From Pseudomonas sp. ICMP 561 (GTDB lineage Bacteria > Pseudomonadota > Gammaproteobacteria > Pseudomonadales > Pseudomonadaceae): 64,000 nt of DNA. The stretch's first letter is position 1, and each line of letters opens with the position of its first letter. Below are positions 46,763 through 56,834 of this stretch, one piece after another. Under the pieces are notes generated by a model. It saw only the letters and a list, made by a program, of their open reading frames with translations. It had not been told where the DNA came from and did no database searches. The stretch is taken from contig NZ_LKBT01000069.1 of assembly GCF_002699985.1 (NCBI RefSeq), forward strand, positions 206,905 to 270,904, given 5' to 3'. The translations under genes and the position numbers were made by a program.

Positions 46763-49477
46763 ATGGCCACTATCCACGTAGACGGCAAAGCGCTCGAAGT
46801 CGATGGGGCAGACAACCTGTTACAGGCATGTCTGTCGCTAGGCCTCGACATCCCGTATTTCTGCTGGCATCCCGCCCTTGGCAGCGTTGGCGCCTGTCGC
46901 CAATGTGCGGTCAAGCAGTACACGGACGAAAACGACACCCGTGGTCGTATCGTCATGTCCTGCATGACTCCAGCCACCGATAACACCTGGATTTCCATCG
47001 AAGATGACGAATCCAAGGCCTTCCGGGCCAGTGTCGTCGAATGGCTGATGACCAACCACCCCCACGACTGCCCGGTCTGTGAGGAAGGCGGTCACTGCCA
47101 CCTGCAAGACATGACCGTGATGACTGGCCACAACGAGCGCCGTTATCGCTTCACTAAACGCACCCACCAGAACCAGGAACTCGGCCCGTTCATCGCTCAC
47201 GAGATGAACCGCTGCATCGCCTGCTACCGCTGCGTGCGTTTCTACAAAGATTACGCAGGCGGCACTGATCTCGGTGTATTCGGCGCTCACGACAACGTGT
47301 ATTTCGGTCGCGTTGAAGACGGCGTTCTGGAAAGCGAGTTCTCCGGCAACCTCACCGAGGTCTGCCCGACCGGTGTGTTCACCGACAAGACTCACTCCGA
47401 GCGCTACAACCGTAAGTGGGACATGCAGTTCTCGCCAAGCATCTGCCATGGCTGCTCCAGCGGTTGCAACATCAGCCCGGGCGAGCGCTACGGTGAAATC
47501 CGTCGCATCGAGAACCGCTACAACGGTTCGGTGAACCAGTATTTCCTGTGCGACCGTGGCCGTTTCGGTTATGGCTACACCAACCGCGAAGACCGTCCAC
47601 GTCAGCCGCATCTGGCCGATGGCAGCAAACTGAGCCTGGATCAGGCACTGGATAACGCTGCTGATCTGCTGCGCGGTCGCAACATCGTCGGTATCGGTTC
47701 GCCGCGTGCCAGCCTGGAAAGCAACTACGCCCTGCGCGAGCTGGTAGGTGCCGAGCACTTCTATTCAGGTATCGAAGCCTCAGAGCTTGAGCGTATTCGT
47801 CTGGTCGCTCAGGTGTTGAAAGACAGCCCGCTGCCGATCCCGACCCTGCGTGACATCGAAGACCACGACGCTATTTTCGTTCTCGGTGAAGACCTGACCC
47901 AGACCGCTGCTCGTCTGGCTCTGGGTCTGCGCCAAGCGGTGAAAGGCAAGGCCGAAGACATGGCTGCGGCGATGAAAGTCCAGCCATGGCTCGACGCGGC
48001 AGTGAAGAACATCGGTCAGCATGAGCTGAACCCACTGTTCATCGCCAGCCTGGCCGAAACCAAACTGGATGATGTTGCCGAAGAATGCGTCCACGCAGCA
48101 CCGGACGATCTGGCGCGTATCGGTTTCGCCGTCGCTCACGCGCTGGATGCCAGTGCGCCAGCCGTTGAAGGCCTTGAGCCTGAAGCTCTGGAATTGGCAC
48201 AGCGCATTGCCGACGCCCTCCTGGCCGCCAAGCGCCCATTGATCATCGCCGGTACTTCGCTGGGTTCCAAAGCACTGATCGAAGCCGCGGCCAACATTGC
48301 CAAAGCGCTGAAGCTGCGCGACAAGGCAGGCTCAATCAGCCTGATCGTGCCGGAAGCCAACAGCCTCGGCCTGGCACTGCTGGGTGGCGACTCTGTCGAT
48401 GCCGCGCTGCAAGCAGTAATCGACGGCAAGGCCGACGCTATCGTCGTGCTGGAAAACGATCTGTACACCCGCACCGATGCTGCCAAGGTCGATGCAGCCC
48501 TGAGCGCGGCGAAAGTCGTGATCGTGGCTGATCATCAGAAAACCCCGACCGGTGATCGTGCTCATCTGGTGCTGCCAGCGGCGAGCTTTGCTGAAGGCGA
48601 CGGTACGTTGGTCAGCCAGGAAGGCCGTGCTCAGCGCTTCTTCCAGGTGTTCGACCCGACTTATCTGGATGCCAGCATTCTGGTTCACGAAGGCTGGCGC
48701 TGGCTGCACGCCCTGCGCGCCACCCTGTTGAACAAACCGGTGGACTGGACGTTGCTGGACCACGTGACGGCTGCCTGCGCTGCAAGTAATCCGCAACTGG
48801 CCGCCATCGTTAACGCCGCGCCATCGGCTGCGTTCCGTATCAAAGGCTTGAAGCTGGCTCGCGAACCGCTGCGTTATAGCGGCCGTACCGCAATGCGCGC
48901 CAACATCAGCGTGCACGAACCGCGTACTTCGCAAGACAACGACACCGCGTTCTCCTTCTCCATGGAAGGTTACTCGGGTTCGGTTGAACCACGTCAGCAA
49001 GTACCATTTGCCTGGTCACCGGGCTGGAACTCGCCACAAGCCTGGAACAAGTTCCAGGACGAAGTCGGCGGTCACTTGCGTGCCGGTGATCCGGGCACAC
49101 GTCTGATCGAAACCCAGGGCGATAACCTGATCTGGTTCACCAGCGCACCTCGCGCCTTCTCCCCGGCCCAAGGGACCTGGCAAGTGGTGCCGTTCTATCA
49201 CCTGTTCGGCAGCGAAGAGAACTCTTCGAAAGCCGCTCCGGTTCAAGAACGCATTCCTTCTCCGTATGTGGCTCTGGCCAAGTCGGAAGCTGATCGCCTG
49301 GGCGTCAACGAAGGTGCGCTACTTTCCTTGAACGTTGCTGGTCAGACACTGCGTCTGCCGCTGCGTATCAACGAAGAGCTGGGCGCGGGTCTCGTGGCGT
49401 TGCCTGCCGGTCTGGCCGGTATTCCGCCGGCGATTTTCGGCAAGTCCGTTGACGGTCTGCAGGAGGCAGCGCAATGA
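46763..49477 (+). CDS. nuoG: NADH-quinone oxidoreductase subunit G
   Basis: 904 aa. The N-terminal [2Fe-2S] ligands are C34, C45, C48 and C67. The next clusters are HDCPVCEEGGHCHLQD, then CIACYRCVRFY with CPTGVF, and CHGCSSGCN for the extra cluster N7 seen in E. coli-type enzymes. The C-terminal ~650 residues are a molybdopterin-oxidoreductase-like fold. Confidence 0.97.
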   Translation: MATIHVDGKALEVDGADNLLQACLSLGLDIPYFCWHPALGSVGACRQCAVKQYTDENDTRGRIVMSCMTPATDNTWISIEDDESKAFRASVVEWLMTNHPHDCPVCEEGGHCHLQDMTVMTGHNERRYRFTKRTHQNQELGPFIAHEMNRCIACYRCVRFYKDYAGGTDLGVFGAHDNVYFGRVEDGVLESEFSGNLTEVCPTGVFTDKTHSERYNRKWDMQFSPSICHGCSSGCNISPGERYGEIRRIENRYNGSVNQYFLCDRGRFGYGYTNREDRPRQPHLADGSKLSLDQALDNAADLLRGRNIVGIGSPRASLESNYALRELVGAEHFYSGIEASELERIRLVAQVLKDSPLPIPTLRDIEDHDAIFVLGEDLTQTAARLALGLRQAVKGKAEDMAAAMKVQPWLDAAVKNIGQHELNPLFIASLAETKLDDVAEECVHAAPDDLARIGFAVAHALDASAPAVEGLEPEALELAQRIADALLAAKRPLIIAGTSLGSKALIEAAANIAKALKLRDKAGSISLIVPEANSLGLALLGGDSVDAALQAVIDGKADAIVVLENDLYTRTDAAKVDAALSAAKVVIVADHQKTPTGDRAHLVLPAASFAEGDGTLVSQEGRAQRFFQVFDPTYLDASILVHEGWRWLHALRATLLNKPVDWTLLDHVTAACAASNPQLAAIVNAAPSAAFRIKGLKLAREPLRYSGRTAMRANISVHEPRTSQDNDTAFSFSMEGYSGSVEPRQQVPFAWSPGWNSPQAWNKFQDEVGGHLRAGDPGTRLIETQGDNLIWFTSAPRAFSPAQGTWQVVPFYHLFGSEENSSKAAPVQERIPSPYVALAKSEADRLGVNEGALLSLNVAGQTLRLPLRINEELGAGLVALPAGLAGIPPAIFGKSVDGLQEAAQ

Positions 49478-50481
49478 GTTGGTTCACCCCTGATGTGATC
49501 GACGCGATCATTGCAGTCGTCAAGGCCATCGTTGTGCTGCTGGCCGTTGTGGTCTGCGGCGCACTGCTGAGCTTTGTGGAACGTCGTCTGCTGGGCTGGT
49601 GGCAGGACCGTTACGGTCCGAACCGCGTCGGCCCGTTCGGCATGTTCCAGATTGCTGCCGACATGTTGAAAATGTTCTTCAAGGAAGACTGGACCCCGCC
49701 GTTTGCCGACAAGGTGATCTTCACCCTGGCCCCGGTAGTTGCCATGAGCGCCTTGCTGATCGCGTTCTCGATTATCCCGATCACCCCAAGCTGGGGCGTG
49801 GCGGACCTGAACATCGGTCTGCTGTTCTTCTTCGCCATGGCCGGGCTGTCGGTTTACGCCGTTCTGTTTGCCGGTTGGTCGAGTAACAACAAGTTCGCCC
49901 TGCTCGGCGCGCTGCGTGCTTCGGCACAAACCGTGTCCTATGAAGTGTTCATGGGCCTGGCGCTGATGGGCATCGTGGTGCAGGTTGGCTCGTTCAACAT
50001 GCGCGACATCGTTGAATATCAGGCGCAGAACCTGTGGTTCATCATTCCGCAGTTCTTCGGCTTCTGTACCTTCTTCATCGCTGGCGTCGCCGTGACTCAC
50101 CGTCACCCGTTCGACCAGCCGGAAGCAGAACAGGAACTGGCTGACGGTTACCACATTGAATATGCAGGCATGAAGTGGGGCATGTTCTTCGTTGGCGAAT
50201 ACATCGGCATCATTCTGATCTCGGCATTGCTGGTAACGCTGTTCTTCGGTGGCTGGCACGGTCCGTTCGATATCCTGCCGTCGCTGTCGTTCTTCTGGTT
50301 CGCCATCAAAACTGCGTTCTTCATCATGCTGTTCATCCTGCTGCGTGCATCCATTCCGCGCCCACGCTATGACCAGGTCATGGATTTCAGCTGGAAATTC
50401 TGTCTGCCGCTGACCCTGATCAATTTGCTGGTGACTGCTGCGGTTGTGCTGTTGAACACACCAGCCGGCTCGGTTCAGTGA
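49474..50481 (+). CDS. nuoH: NADH-quinone oxidoreductase subunit H
   Basis: 335 aa, eight or more helices; forms part of the quinone tunnel. Signatures: ERRLLGWWQDRYGPNRVGPF and DQPEAEQELADGYHIEYAG. It overlaps the nuoG stop (ATGA). Confidence 0.97.
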   Translation: MSWFTPDVIDAIIAVVKAIVVLLAVVVCGALLSFVERRLLGWWQDRYGPNRVGPFGMFQIAADMLKMFFKEDWTPPFADKVIFTLAPVVAMSALLIAFSIIPITPSWGVADLNIGLLFFFAMAGLSVYAVLFAGWSSNNKFALLGALRASAQTVSYEVFMGLALMGIVVQVGSFNMRDIVEYQAQNLWFIIPQFFGFCTFFIAGVAVTHRHPFDQPEAEQELADGYHIEYAGMKWGMFFVGEYIGIILISALLVTLFFGGWHGPFDILPSLSFFWFAIKTAFFIMLFILLRASIPRPRYDQVMDFSWKFCLPLTLINLLVTAAVVLLNTPAGSVQ

Positions 50482-50492
50482 GGATTTGACCC

Positions 50493-51041
50493 ATGTTCAA
50501 ATATATTGGCGACATCGTTAAGGGTACTGGTACCCAGTTGCGAAGCCTGGTGATGGTATTCGGTCACGGCTTCCGCAAACGCGACACCCTGCAATATCCG
50601 GAAGAAGCGGTGTACCTGCCGCCGCGCTATCGCGGTCGTATCGTACTGACCCGCGATCCTGATGGTGAAGAACGCTGCGTAGCCTGCAACCTGTGCGCCG
50701 TGGCCTGCCCGGTTGGTTGCATCTCGTTGCAGAAAGCCGAAACCGATGACGGCCGTTGGTACCCAGAGTTCTTCCGCATCAACTTCTCGCGTTGCATTTT
50801 CTGCGGCCTGTGCGAAGAAGCCTGCCCGACCACGGCGATCCAGCTGACACCGGATTTCGAAATGGCCGAGTTCAAGCGTCAGGATCTGGTTTACGAGAAA
50901 GAAGATCTGCTGATCTCCGGCCCCGGCAAGAACCCTGACTACAACTTCTATCGCGTCGCCGGTATGGCCGTCGCTGGCAAGCCCAAGGGCTCTGCACAGA
51001 ACGAAGCCGAACCGATCAACGTCAAGAGCTTGCTGCCTTAA
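50493..51041 (+). CDS. nuoI: NADH-quinone oxidoreductase subunit I
   Basis: 182 aa, two [4Fe-4S] ferredoxin motifs: CVACNLCAVACPVGC (from C62) and CIFCGLCEEACP. It carries clusters N6a and N6b, feeding N2 in NuoB. Confidence 0.97.
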   Translation: MFKYIGDIVKGTGTQLRSLVMVFGHGFRKRDTLQYPEEAVYLPPRYRGRIVLTRDPDGEERCVACNLCAVACPVGCISLQKAETDDGRWYPEFFRINFSRCIFCGLCEEACPTTAIQLTPDFEMAEFKRQDLVYEKEDLLISGPGKNPDYNFYRVAGMAVAGKPKGSAQNEAEPINVKSLLP

Positions 51042-51051
51042 GGAAGTAAAG

Positions 51052-51561
51052 ATGGAATTCGCTTTCTATTTCGCATCCGGCATCGCTGTAGTGTCCACCC
51101 TGCGGGTGATCACCAACACGAACCCGGTGCATGCCCTGCTCTACCTGATCATTTCGCTGATCGCCGTGGCGATGACTTTTTTCAGCCTTGGCGCTCCGTT
51201 CGCCGGGGTTCTGGAAGTCATCGCTTATGCGGGCGCGATCATGGTCCTGTTCGTTTTTGTGGTGATGATGCTCAACCTGGGCCCTGCCTCGGTTCAGCAG
51301 GAACGCACCTGGCTCACACCCGGTATCTGGGTCGGTCCGGTGATTCTGGGCGCGCTGCTGCTGGCTGAGTTGCTGTACGTGCTGTTCGCCAACCAGACAG
51401 GCGCCGCTATCGGTCACACCACCGTCGACGCCAAGGCAGTCGGCATCAGCCTGTTCGGGCCCTACCTGCTGGTCGTTGAACTGGCCTCGATGCTTCTGCT
51501 GGCTGCTGCAGTAACGGCATTCCATTTGGGCCGCAACGAAGCGAAGGAGCCAAGCCAATGA
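51052..51561 (+). CDS. nuoJ: NADH-quinone oxidoreductase subunit J
   Basis: 169 aa membrane subunit with five helices; the third helix region EVIAYAGAIMVLFVFVVMML carries the conserved glutamate/glycine and pi-bulge. Overlaps nuoK by 4 bases. Confidence 0.96.
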   Translation: MEFAFYFASGIAVVSTLRVITNTNPVHALLYLIISLIAVAMTFFSLGAPFAGVLEVIAYAGAIMVLFVFVVMMLNLGPASVQQERTWLTPGIWVGPVILGALLLAELLYVLFANQTGAAIGHTTVDAKAVGISLFGPYLLVVELASMLLLAAAVTAFHLGRNEAKEPSQ

Positions 51562-51866
51562 ATGCTATCCCTCTGGAGCACGGTCTGGCGGTTGCCGGGG
51601 TCCTGTTCGTTCTCGGCCTGGTCGGTCTGATAGTGCGCCGTAACATTCTTTTTGTGTTGATGAGCCTGGAGATCATGATGAACGCATCGGCTCTGGCGTT
51701 CGTCGTTGCCGGTAGCCGCTGGGCTCAGCCGGATGGACAGGTCATGTTCATCCTGGTGATCACCCTCGCGGCGGCCGAGGCCAGTATTGGCCTGGCGATC
51801 CTGATGCAGCTGTATCGCCGCTTCCACACTCTCGATATCGACGCTGCCAGCGAGATGCGCGGATGA
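51558..51866 (+). CDS. nuoK: NADH-quinone oxidoreductase subunit K
   Basis: 102 aa, three helices (MrpC-like), with the conserved membrane glutamate in SLEIMMNASAL. Overlaps nuoL by 4 bases. Confidence 0.96.
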   Translation: MNAIPLEHGLAVAGVLFVLGLVGLIVRRNILFVLMSLEIMMNASALAFVVAGSRWAQPDGQVMFILVITLAAAEASIGLAILMQLYRRFHTLDIDAASEMRG

Positions 51867-53716
51867 ACCTACTCTTTCTGACTTTCGTATTTCCCCTGAT
51901 CGGTTTTCTGCTGCTGTCGTTCTCCCGTGGACGTATCTCGGAAAACCTCGCGGCATTGATCGGCGTCGGCTCTATAGGCCTGTCAGCCATTGTCACCGCC
52001 TGGGTCATCTGGCAATTCAACGTTGCGCCGCCTGAAGGCGGTCACTACACCCAGGTGTTGTGGCGCTGGATGGCCGTGGACGGTTTCGAGCCCAACTTCG
52101 CCCTGTATCTGGACGGCCTGTCCGTGACGATGCTGGGTGTCGTGGTTGGCGTCGGCTTCCTGATCCACCTGTTCGCTTCCTGGTACATGCGTGGCGAAGC
52201 CGGTTACTCGCGTTTCTTCGCGTACACCAACCTGTTTATCGCCAGCATGCTGTTCCTGGTGCTCGGCGATAACCTGTTGTTCCTCTACTTCGGTTGGGAA
52301 GGTGTAGGCCTGTGCAGTTACTTGTTGATCGGTTTCTACTACAGCAACCGCAACAACGGTAACGCGGCACTCAAAGCCTTCATCGTGACCCGTATCGGCG
52401 ACGTGTTCATGGCCATCGGCCTGTTCATCCTGTTCCAACAACTGGGTACGCTGAATATCCAGGAATTGCTGGTGCGTGCGCCTGAGCACTTCAAGGTAGG
52501 GGACTTCTGGATCGTGCTGGCCACTCTGCTGCTGCTCGGTGGTGCTGTCGGCAAATCCGCGCAACTGCCGCTGCAAACCTGGCTGGCAGACGCAATGGCT
52601 GGCCCGACGCCGGTTTCGGCACTGATCCACGCCGCAACCATGGTGACCGCAGGTGTTTACCTGATCGCCCGGACTCACGGTCTGTTTGCTCTGGCTCCGG
52701 ACATTCTGCATCTGGTAGGTATCGTCGGCGGCGTGACACTGGTTCTGGCAGGTTTCGCAGCACTGGTACAGACCGACATCAAACGTATCCTCGCCTACTC
52801 GACCATGAGCCAGATCGGCTACATGTTCCTGGCGCTGGGCGTCGGTGCCTGGGAAGGCGCGATCTTCCACCTGATGACTCACGCCTTCTTCAAGGCGCTG
52901 CTGTTCCTCGCCTCCGGTGCGGTGATCGTTGCCTGCCACCACGAGCAGAACATCTTCAAGATGGGCGGCCTGTGGAAGAAACTGCCTCTGGCCTACGCCA
53001 GCTTCATCGTCGGCGGCTCGGCCCTTGCGGCCTTGCCATTGCTGACGGCGGGTTTCTACTCCAAAGACGAAATTCTCTGGGAGGCTTTCGCCAGCGGCAA
53101 CAACGGTCTGCTGTATGCAGGTCTGGTCGGCGCATTCATGACTTCCCTGTACACCTTCCGCCTGATCTTCATCACCTTCCACGGTGAAGCGAAAACGGAA
53201 GCGCACGCAGGTCACGGTATTGCCCACTGGTTGCCATTGAGTGTGCTGATCGTGCTGTCGACTTTCATCGGCGCGCTGATCACCCCACCCTTGGCGGGTG
53301 TGCTGCCGCAAAGCGTCGGCCATGCCGGTGGCGATGCCAAGCACAGCCTGGAAATCGCCTCGGGTGCTATCGCTCTCGCCGGTATCCTGCTCGCAGCGTT
53401 GCTGTTCCTGGGCAAGCGCCGCTTGGTCACTTCCATCGCCAACAGCGCACCGGGCCGTTTCCTGTCGGCCTGGTGGTTCGCGGCATGGGGCTTCGATTGG
53501 GTGTACGACAAGCTGTTCGTCAAGCCGTATCTGGCTATCTGCCAGTTGCTGCGTAGCGACCCACTGGACCACACCATTGGTTTGATCCCACGTCTGGTCA
53601 AGGCAGGTCATGGCAGCATGACCCGTACCGAAACCGGTCAACTGCGCTGGTATGCCGCTTCGATCGCTGTAGGTGCCGTACTGGTACTCGGCGCCGTCGT
53701 CGTGGTTGCGGTCTGA
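51863..53716 (+). CDS. nuoL: NADH-quinone oxidoreductase subunit L
   Basis: 617 aa antiporter-like proton-pumping subunit, about 16 helices with the lateral helix near the C-terminus. Signatures: FYFGWEGVGLCSYLLIG and LIHAATMVTAGVYLIARTHG, typical of Mrp-like subunits. Terminal pump module of the membrane arm. Confidence 0.97.
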   Translation: MNLLFLTFVFPLIGFLLLSFSRGRISENLAALIGVGSIGLSAIVTAWVIWQFNVAPPEGGHYTQVLWRWMAVDGFEPNFALYLDGLSVTMLGVVVGVGFLIHLFASWYMRGEAGYSRFFAYTNLFIASMLFLVLGDNLLFLYFGWEGVGLCSYLLIGFYYSNRNNGNAALKAFIVTRIGDVFMAIGLFILFQQLGTLNIQELLVRAPEHFKVGDFWIVLATLLLLGGAVGKSAQLPLQTWLADAMAGPTPVSALIHAATMVTAGVYLIARTHGLFALAPDILHLVGIVGGVTLVLAGFAALVQTDIKRILAYSTMSQIGYMFLALGVGAWEGAIFHLMTHAFFKALLFLASGAVIVACHHEQNIFKMGGLWKKLPLAYASFIVGGSALAALPLLTAGFYSKDEILWEAFASGNNGLLYAGLVGAFMTSLYTFRLIFITFHGEAKTEAHAGHGIAHWLPLSVLIVLSTFIGALITPPLAGVLPQSVGHAGGDAKHSLEIASGAIALAGILLAALLFLGKRRLVTSIANSAPGRFLSAWWFAAWGFDWVYDKLFVKPYLAICQLLRSDPLDHTIGLIPRLVKAGHGSMTRTETGQLRWYAASIAVGAVLVLGAVVVVAV

Positions 53717-53755
53717 CATGAACCTTGCGAATTTGCGAAAGGAATTGAGCCCGTC

Positions 53756-55288
53756 ATGATTCTGCCTTGGCTAATCCTGATCCCCTTTATCGGTGGCCTG
53801 CTGTGCTGGCAAGGTGAGCGCTTCGGCCCTACCCTGCCGCGCTGGATCGCGCTGCTGACCATGTCCCTCGAACTGGCCCTGGGCCTCTGGTTGTGGAGTA
53901 CTGGCAACTACAGTTACGCACCAGCGCCCGGCGTCGACCCAACCTGGGCTATCGAATTCAAGCACTTGTGGATCGCTCGCTTCGGCATCAGCGTCCACCT
54001 GGCCCTTGATGGTCTTTCGTTGCTGATGATCCTGCTGACCGGCCTGCTCGGTGTGCTGTCGGTGTTGTGTTCGTGGAAAGAGATCCAGCGTAACGTTGGT
54101 TTCTTCCACCTCAACCTGATGTGGATCCTCGGTGGCGTGATTGGCGTGTTCCTGGCCATCGACCTGTTCATGTTCTTCTTCTTCTGGGAAATGATGCTGG
54201 TGCCGATGTATTTCCTCATCGCGCTCTGGGGTCACAGCTCGGCGGACGGCAAGAAGACGCGAATCTACGCCGCGACCAAGTTCTTCATCTTTACTCAGGC
54301 CAGCGGCCTGATCATGTTGGTGGCGATCCTCGGTCTGGTCCTGGTCAACTTCAATCAGACCGGAGTGATCACGTTCGATTACGCCACACTGCTGAAGACC
54401 CAACTGGCACCGGGCACCGAATATATCCTGATGCTGGGCTTCTTCATTGCCTTCGCGGTGAAGCTGCCAGTGGTGCCATTCCACTCCTGGCTGCCGGATG
54501 CTCACGCCCAGGCACCAACAGCGGGTTCGGTCGACCTGGCCGGTATCCTGTTGAAAACCGCTGCGTATGGTCTGCTGCGTTTTGCACTGCCGCTGTTCCC
54601 GAACGCGTCTGCCGAGTTCGCGCCTATCGCGATGATTCTGGGTCTGATCGGCATTTTCTACGGCGCTTTCCTCGCGTTCGCACAAACCGACATCAAGCGT
54701 TTGATCGCGTTTTCCAGCGTCTCGCACATGGGCTTCGTGCTGATCGGGATCTATTCCGGCAGCCAGCAAGCGCTGCAAGGCGTTGTGATTCAGATGCTTG
54801 CTCACGGTCTGTCGGCTGCCGCACTGTTTATCCTCAGCGGTCAGTTGTACGAACGTCTGCATACGCGTGACATGCGTGAAATGGGTGGTTTGTGGTCGCG
54901 CATCGCCTACCTGCCAGCGATCAGCCTGTTCTTCGCGGCGGCCTCTCTGGGTCTGCCGGGTACCGGTAACTTTGTGGGTGAGTTCCTGATCCTGCTGGGC
55001 AGCTTTGTCAGTGCGCCATGGATCACCGCAATTGCCACGTCCGGTCTGGTGTTTGGCTCTGTCTACTCGCTGATCATGATCCACCGCGCCTACTTCGGCC
55101 CGGCGAAATCCGACGAGCCTCTCAAGGGCATGGACGGACGGGAAATGATCATGGTGCTCGGTCTGGCCGTATTGCTGGTACTGGTCGGGGTTTACCCGCA
55201 GCCATTCCTCGATACGTCTGCAGCGACCATGCACGGCGTGCAGCAATGGCTCGGCACTGCCTTCACTCAACTCGCTTCGGCCCGGTAA
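53756..55288 (+). CDS. nuoM: NADH-quinone oxidoreductase subunit M
   Basis: 510 aa antiporter-like subunit with 14 predicted helices; FFFFWEMMLVPMYFLIALWG carries the conserved Glu, and LPVVPFHSWLPDAHAQAPTA is the family signature. Confidence 0.97.
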   Translation: MILPWLILIPFIGGLLCWQGERFGPTLPRWIALLTMSLELALGLWLWSTGNYSYAPAPGVDPTWAIEFKHLWIARFGISVHLALDGLSLLMILLTGLLGVLSVLCSWKEIQRNVGFFHLNLMWILGGVIGVFLAIDLFMFFFFWEMMLVPMYFLIALWGHSSADGKKTRIYAATKFFIFTQASGLIMLVAILGLVLVNFNQTGVITFDYATLLKTQLAPGTEYILMLGFFIAFAVKLPVVPFHSWLPDAHAQAPTAGSVDLAGILLKTAAYGLLRFALPLFPNASAEFAPIAMILGLIGIFYGAFLAFAQTDIKRLIAFSSVSHMGFVLIGIYSGSQQALQGVVIQMLAHGLSAAALFILSGQLYERLHTRDMREMGGLWSRIAYLPAISLFFAAASLGLPGTGNFVGEFLILLGSFVSAPWITAIATSGLVFGSVYSLIMIHRAYFGPAKSDEPLKGMDGREMIMVLGLAVLLVLVGVYPQPFLDTSAATMHGVQQWLGTAFTQLASAR

Positions 55289-55295
55289 GAGCGCT

Positions 55296-56759
55296 ATGGA
55301 CCTGACGACTCAACATTTTATTGCGCTTGCCCCACTGCTGATTACCAGCCTTACCATTGTTGTGGTGATGCTGGCGATCGCATGGCGCCGCAATCACTCG
55401 CAAACCTTCCTGCTCAGCGTTGGGGGGCTTAACCTTGCCCTGCTCTCGATCTACCCGGCATTGAAAGTCGCTCCGCTGGTAGTGACGCCCCTGCTGCAGA
55501 TCGACAGCTTCGCCTGCTTGTACATGGCGCTGATCCTGGCCTCGACTCTGGCGTGCGTGACCATGGCTCACGCCTATCTCGGCGATGGCAAAGCTGGCTA
55601 CCCTGGCAATCGTGAAGAGCTTTACCTGCTGATCCTGCTCGCCGCTGCTGGCGGTCTGGTACTGGTCAGCGCGCAACACCTGGCAGGCCTGTTTATCGGT
55701 CTGGAGCTGTTGTCGGTGCCGGTCTACGGTCTGGTCGCTTACGCATTCTTCAACAAGCGCTCGCTGGAAGCCGGTATCAAATACATGGTGCTCTCGGCAG
55801 CCGGTTCGGCGTTCCTGCTGTTCGGCATGGCGCTGCTGTATGCCGAAGCTGGCACGCTGGGCTTTGAAGGCATTGGTAAGGCGCTGGCTGCAAGCGGTCT
55901 GCCAAGCCCGATCGCCAGCCTGGGTCTGGGCATGATGCTGGTAGGTCTGGCATTCAAGCTGTCGCTGGTGCCTTTCCACCTGTGGACCCCGGACGTCTAC
56001 GAGGGCGCCCCTGCCCCGGTAGCGGCTTTTCTGGCCACCGCCAGCAAGGTTGCAGTTTTCGCAGTGCTGGTGCGGCTGTTCCAGATTTCCCCCGCGGCCA
56101 ACAGCGGTGTACTGCATGACGTACTGGCGGTCATCGCCGTGGCGTCGATCATCGTCGGCAACCTGCTGGCACTGATGCAGAACAACTTGAAGCGTTTGCT
56201 GGGTTACTCGTCTATCGCGCACTTCGGCTATCTGATGATTGCCCTGGTGGCGAGCAAAGGCATGGCGGTTGAGGCTATCGGCGTGTATCTGGTCACTTAT
56301 GTACTGACCAGCCTGGGCAGCTTCGGTGTGATCACCATGATGTCGTCACCGTACAGCGGCCGTGATACCGATGCGATGTTCGAATACCGCGGTCTTTTCT
56401 GGCGTCGTCCGTACCTGACAGCGGTAATGACCCTGATGATGCTTTCCCTGGCCGGCATCCCGCTGACGGCTGGCTTCATCGGCAAGTTCTACATCATCGC
56501 GACCGGCGTTGAGTCGAAGCTGTGGTGGTTGCTCGGTGCGCTGATCATCGGTAGCGCTATCGGCGTCTTCTACTACCTGCGCGTGATGGTTACCCTGTAT
56601 CTGGTGGACTCCAAGCTGCCACGCCACGATGCGGCCTTTAACTGGGCGCAACGTACCGGTGGCGTGATGCTGCTGGCGATTGCCATTCTGACCTTCGTAC
56701 TGGGTGTCTATCCGCAGCCGCTGCTGGAACTGGTCAAGCAAGCGGGTCTGATGGGCTGA
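55296..56759 (+). CDS. nuoN: NADH-quinone oxidoreductase subunit N
   Basis: 487 aa antiporter-like subunit, last gene of the operon. Signatures FIGLELLSVPVYGLVAY and LVPFHLWTPDVYEGAP. A bidirectional terminator follows. Confidence 0.97.
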   Translation: MDLTTQHFIALAPLLITSLTIVVVMLAIAWRRNHSQTFLLSVGGLNLALLSIYPALKVAPLVVTPLLQIDSFACLYMALILASTLACVTMAHAYLGDGKAGYPGNREELYLLILLAAAGGLVLVSAQHLAGLFIGLELLSVPVYGLVAYAFFNKRSLEAGIKYMVLSAAGSAFLLFGMALLYAEAGTLGFEGIGKALAASGLPSPIASLGLGMMLVGLAFKLSLVPFHLWTPDVYEGAPAPVAAFLATASKVAVFAVLVRLFQISPAANSGVLHDVLAVIAVASIIVGNLLALMQNNLKRLLGYSSIAHFGYLMIALVASKGMAVEAIGVYLVTYVLTSLGSFGVITMMSSPYSGRDTDAMFEYRGLFWRRPYLTAVMTLMMLSLAGIPLTAGFIGKFYIIATGVESKLWWLLGALIIGSAIGVFYYLRVMVTLYLVDSKLPRHDAAFNWAQRTGGVMLLAIAILTFVLGVYPQPLLELVKQAGLMG

Positions 56760-56790
56760 TCTCTCAAGCATCAGGCATGAAGGGACGCAT

Positions 56791-56823
56791 AAAAAAACCT
56801 GCTCGATTGAGCAGGTTTTTTTT
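56791..56823. terminator. Bidirectional terminator between nuoN and the convergent permease gene
   Basis: AAAAAAACCTGCTC/GAGCAGGTTTTTTTT hairpin with loop GATT; flanked by an A-run on the left and a T-run on the right, so it can serve both transcripts. Confidence 0.92.
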
Positions 56824-56834
56824 CGCCTGGAAGT

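Noticed and set aside
51983..55270. Two long minus-strand frames of 578 and 499 aa
   Set aside because: Antisense to nuoL and nuoM; composition is Gln/His-rich and has no domain.
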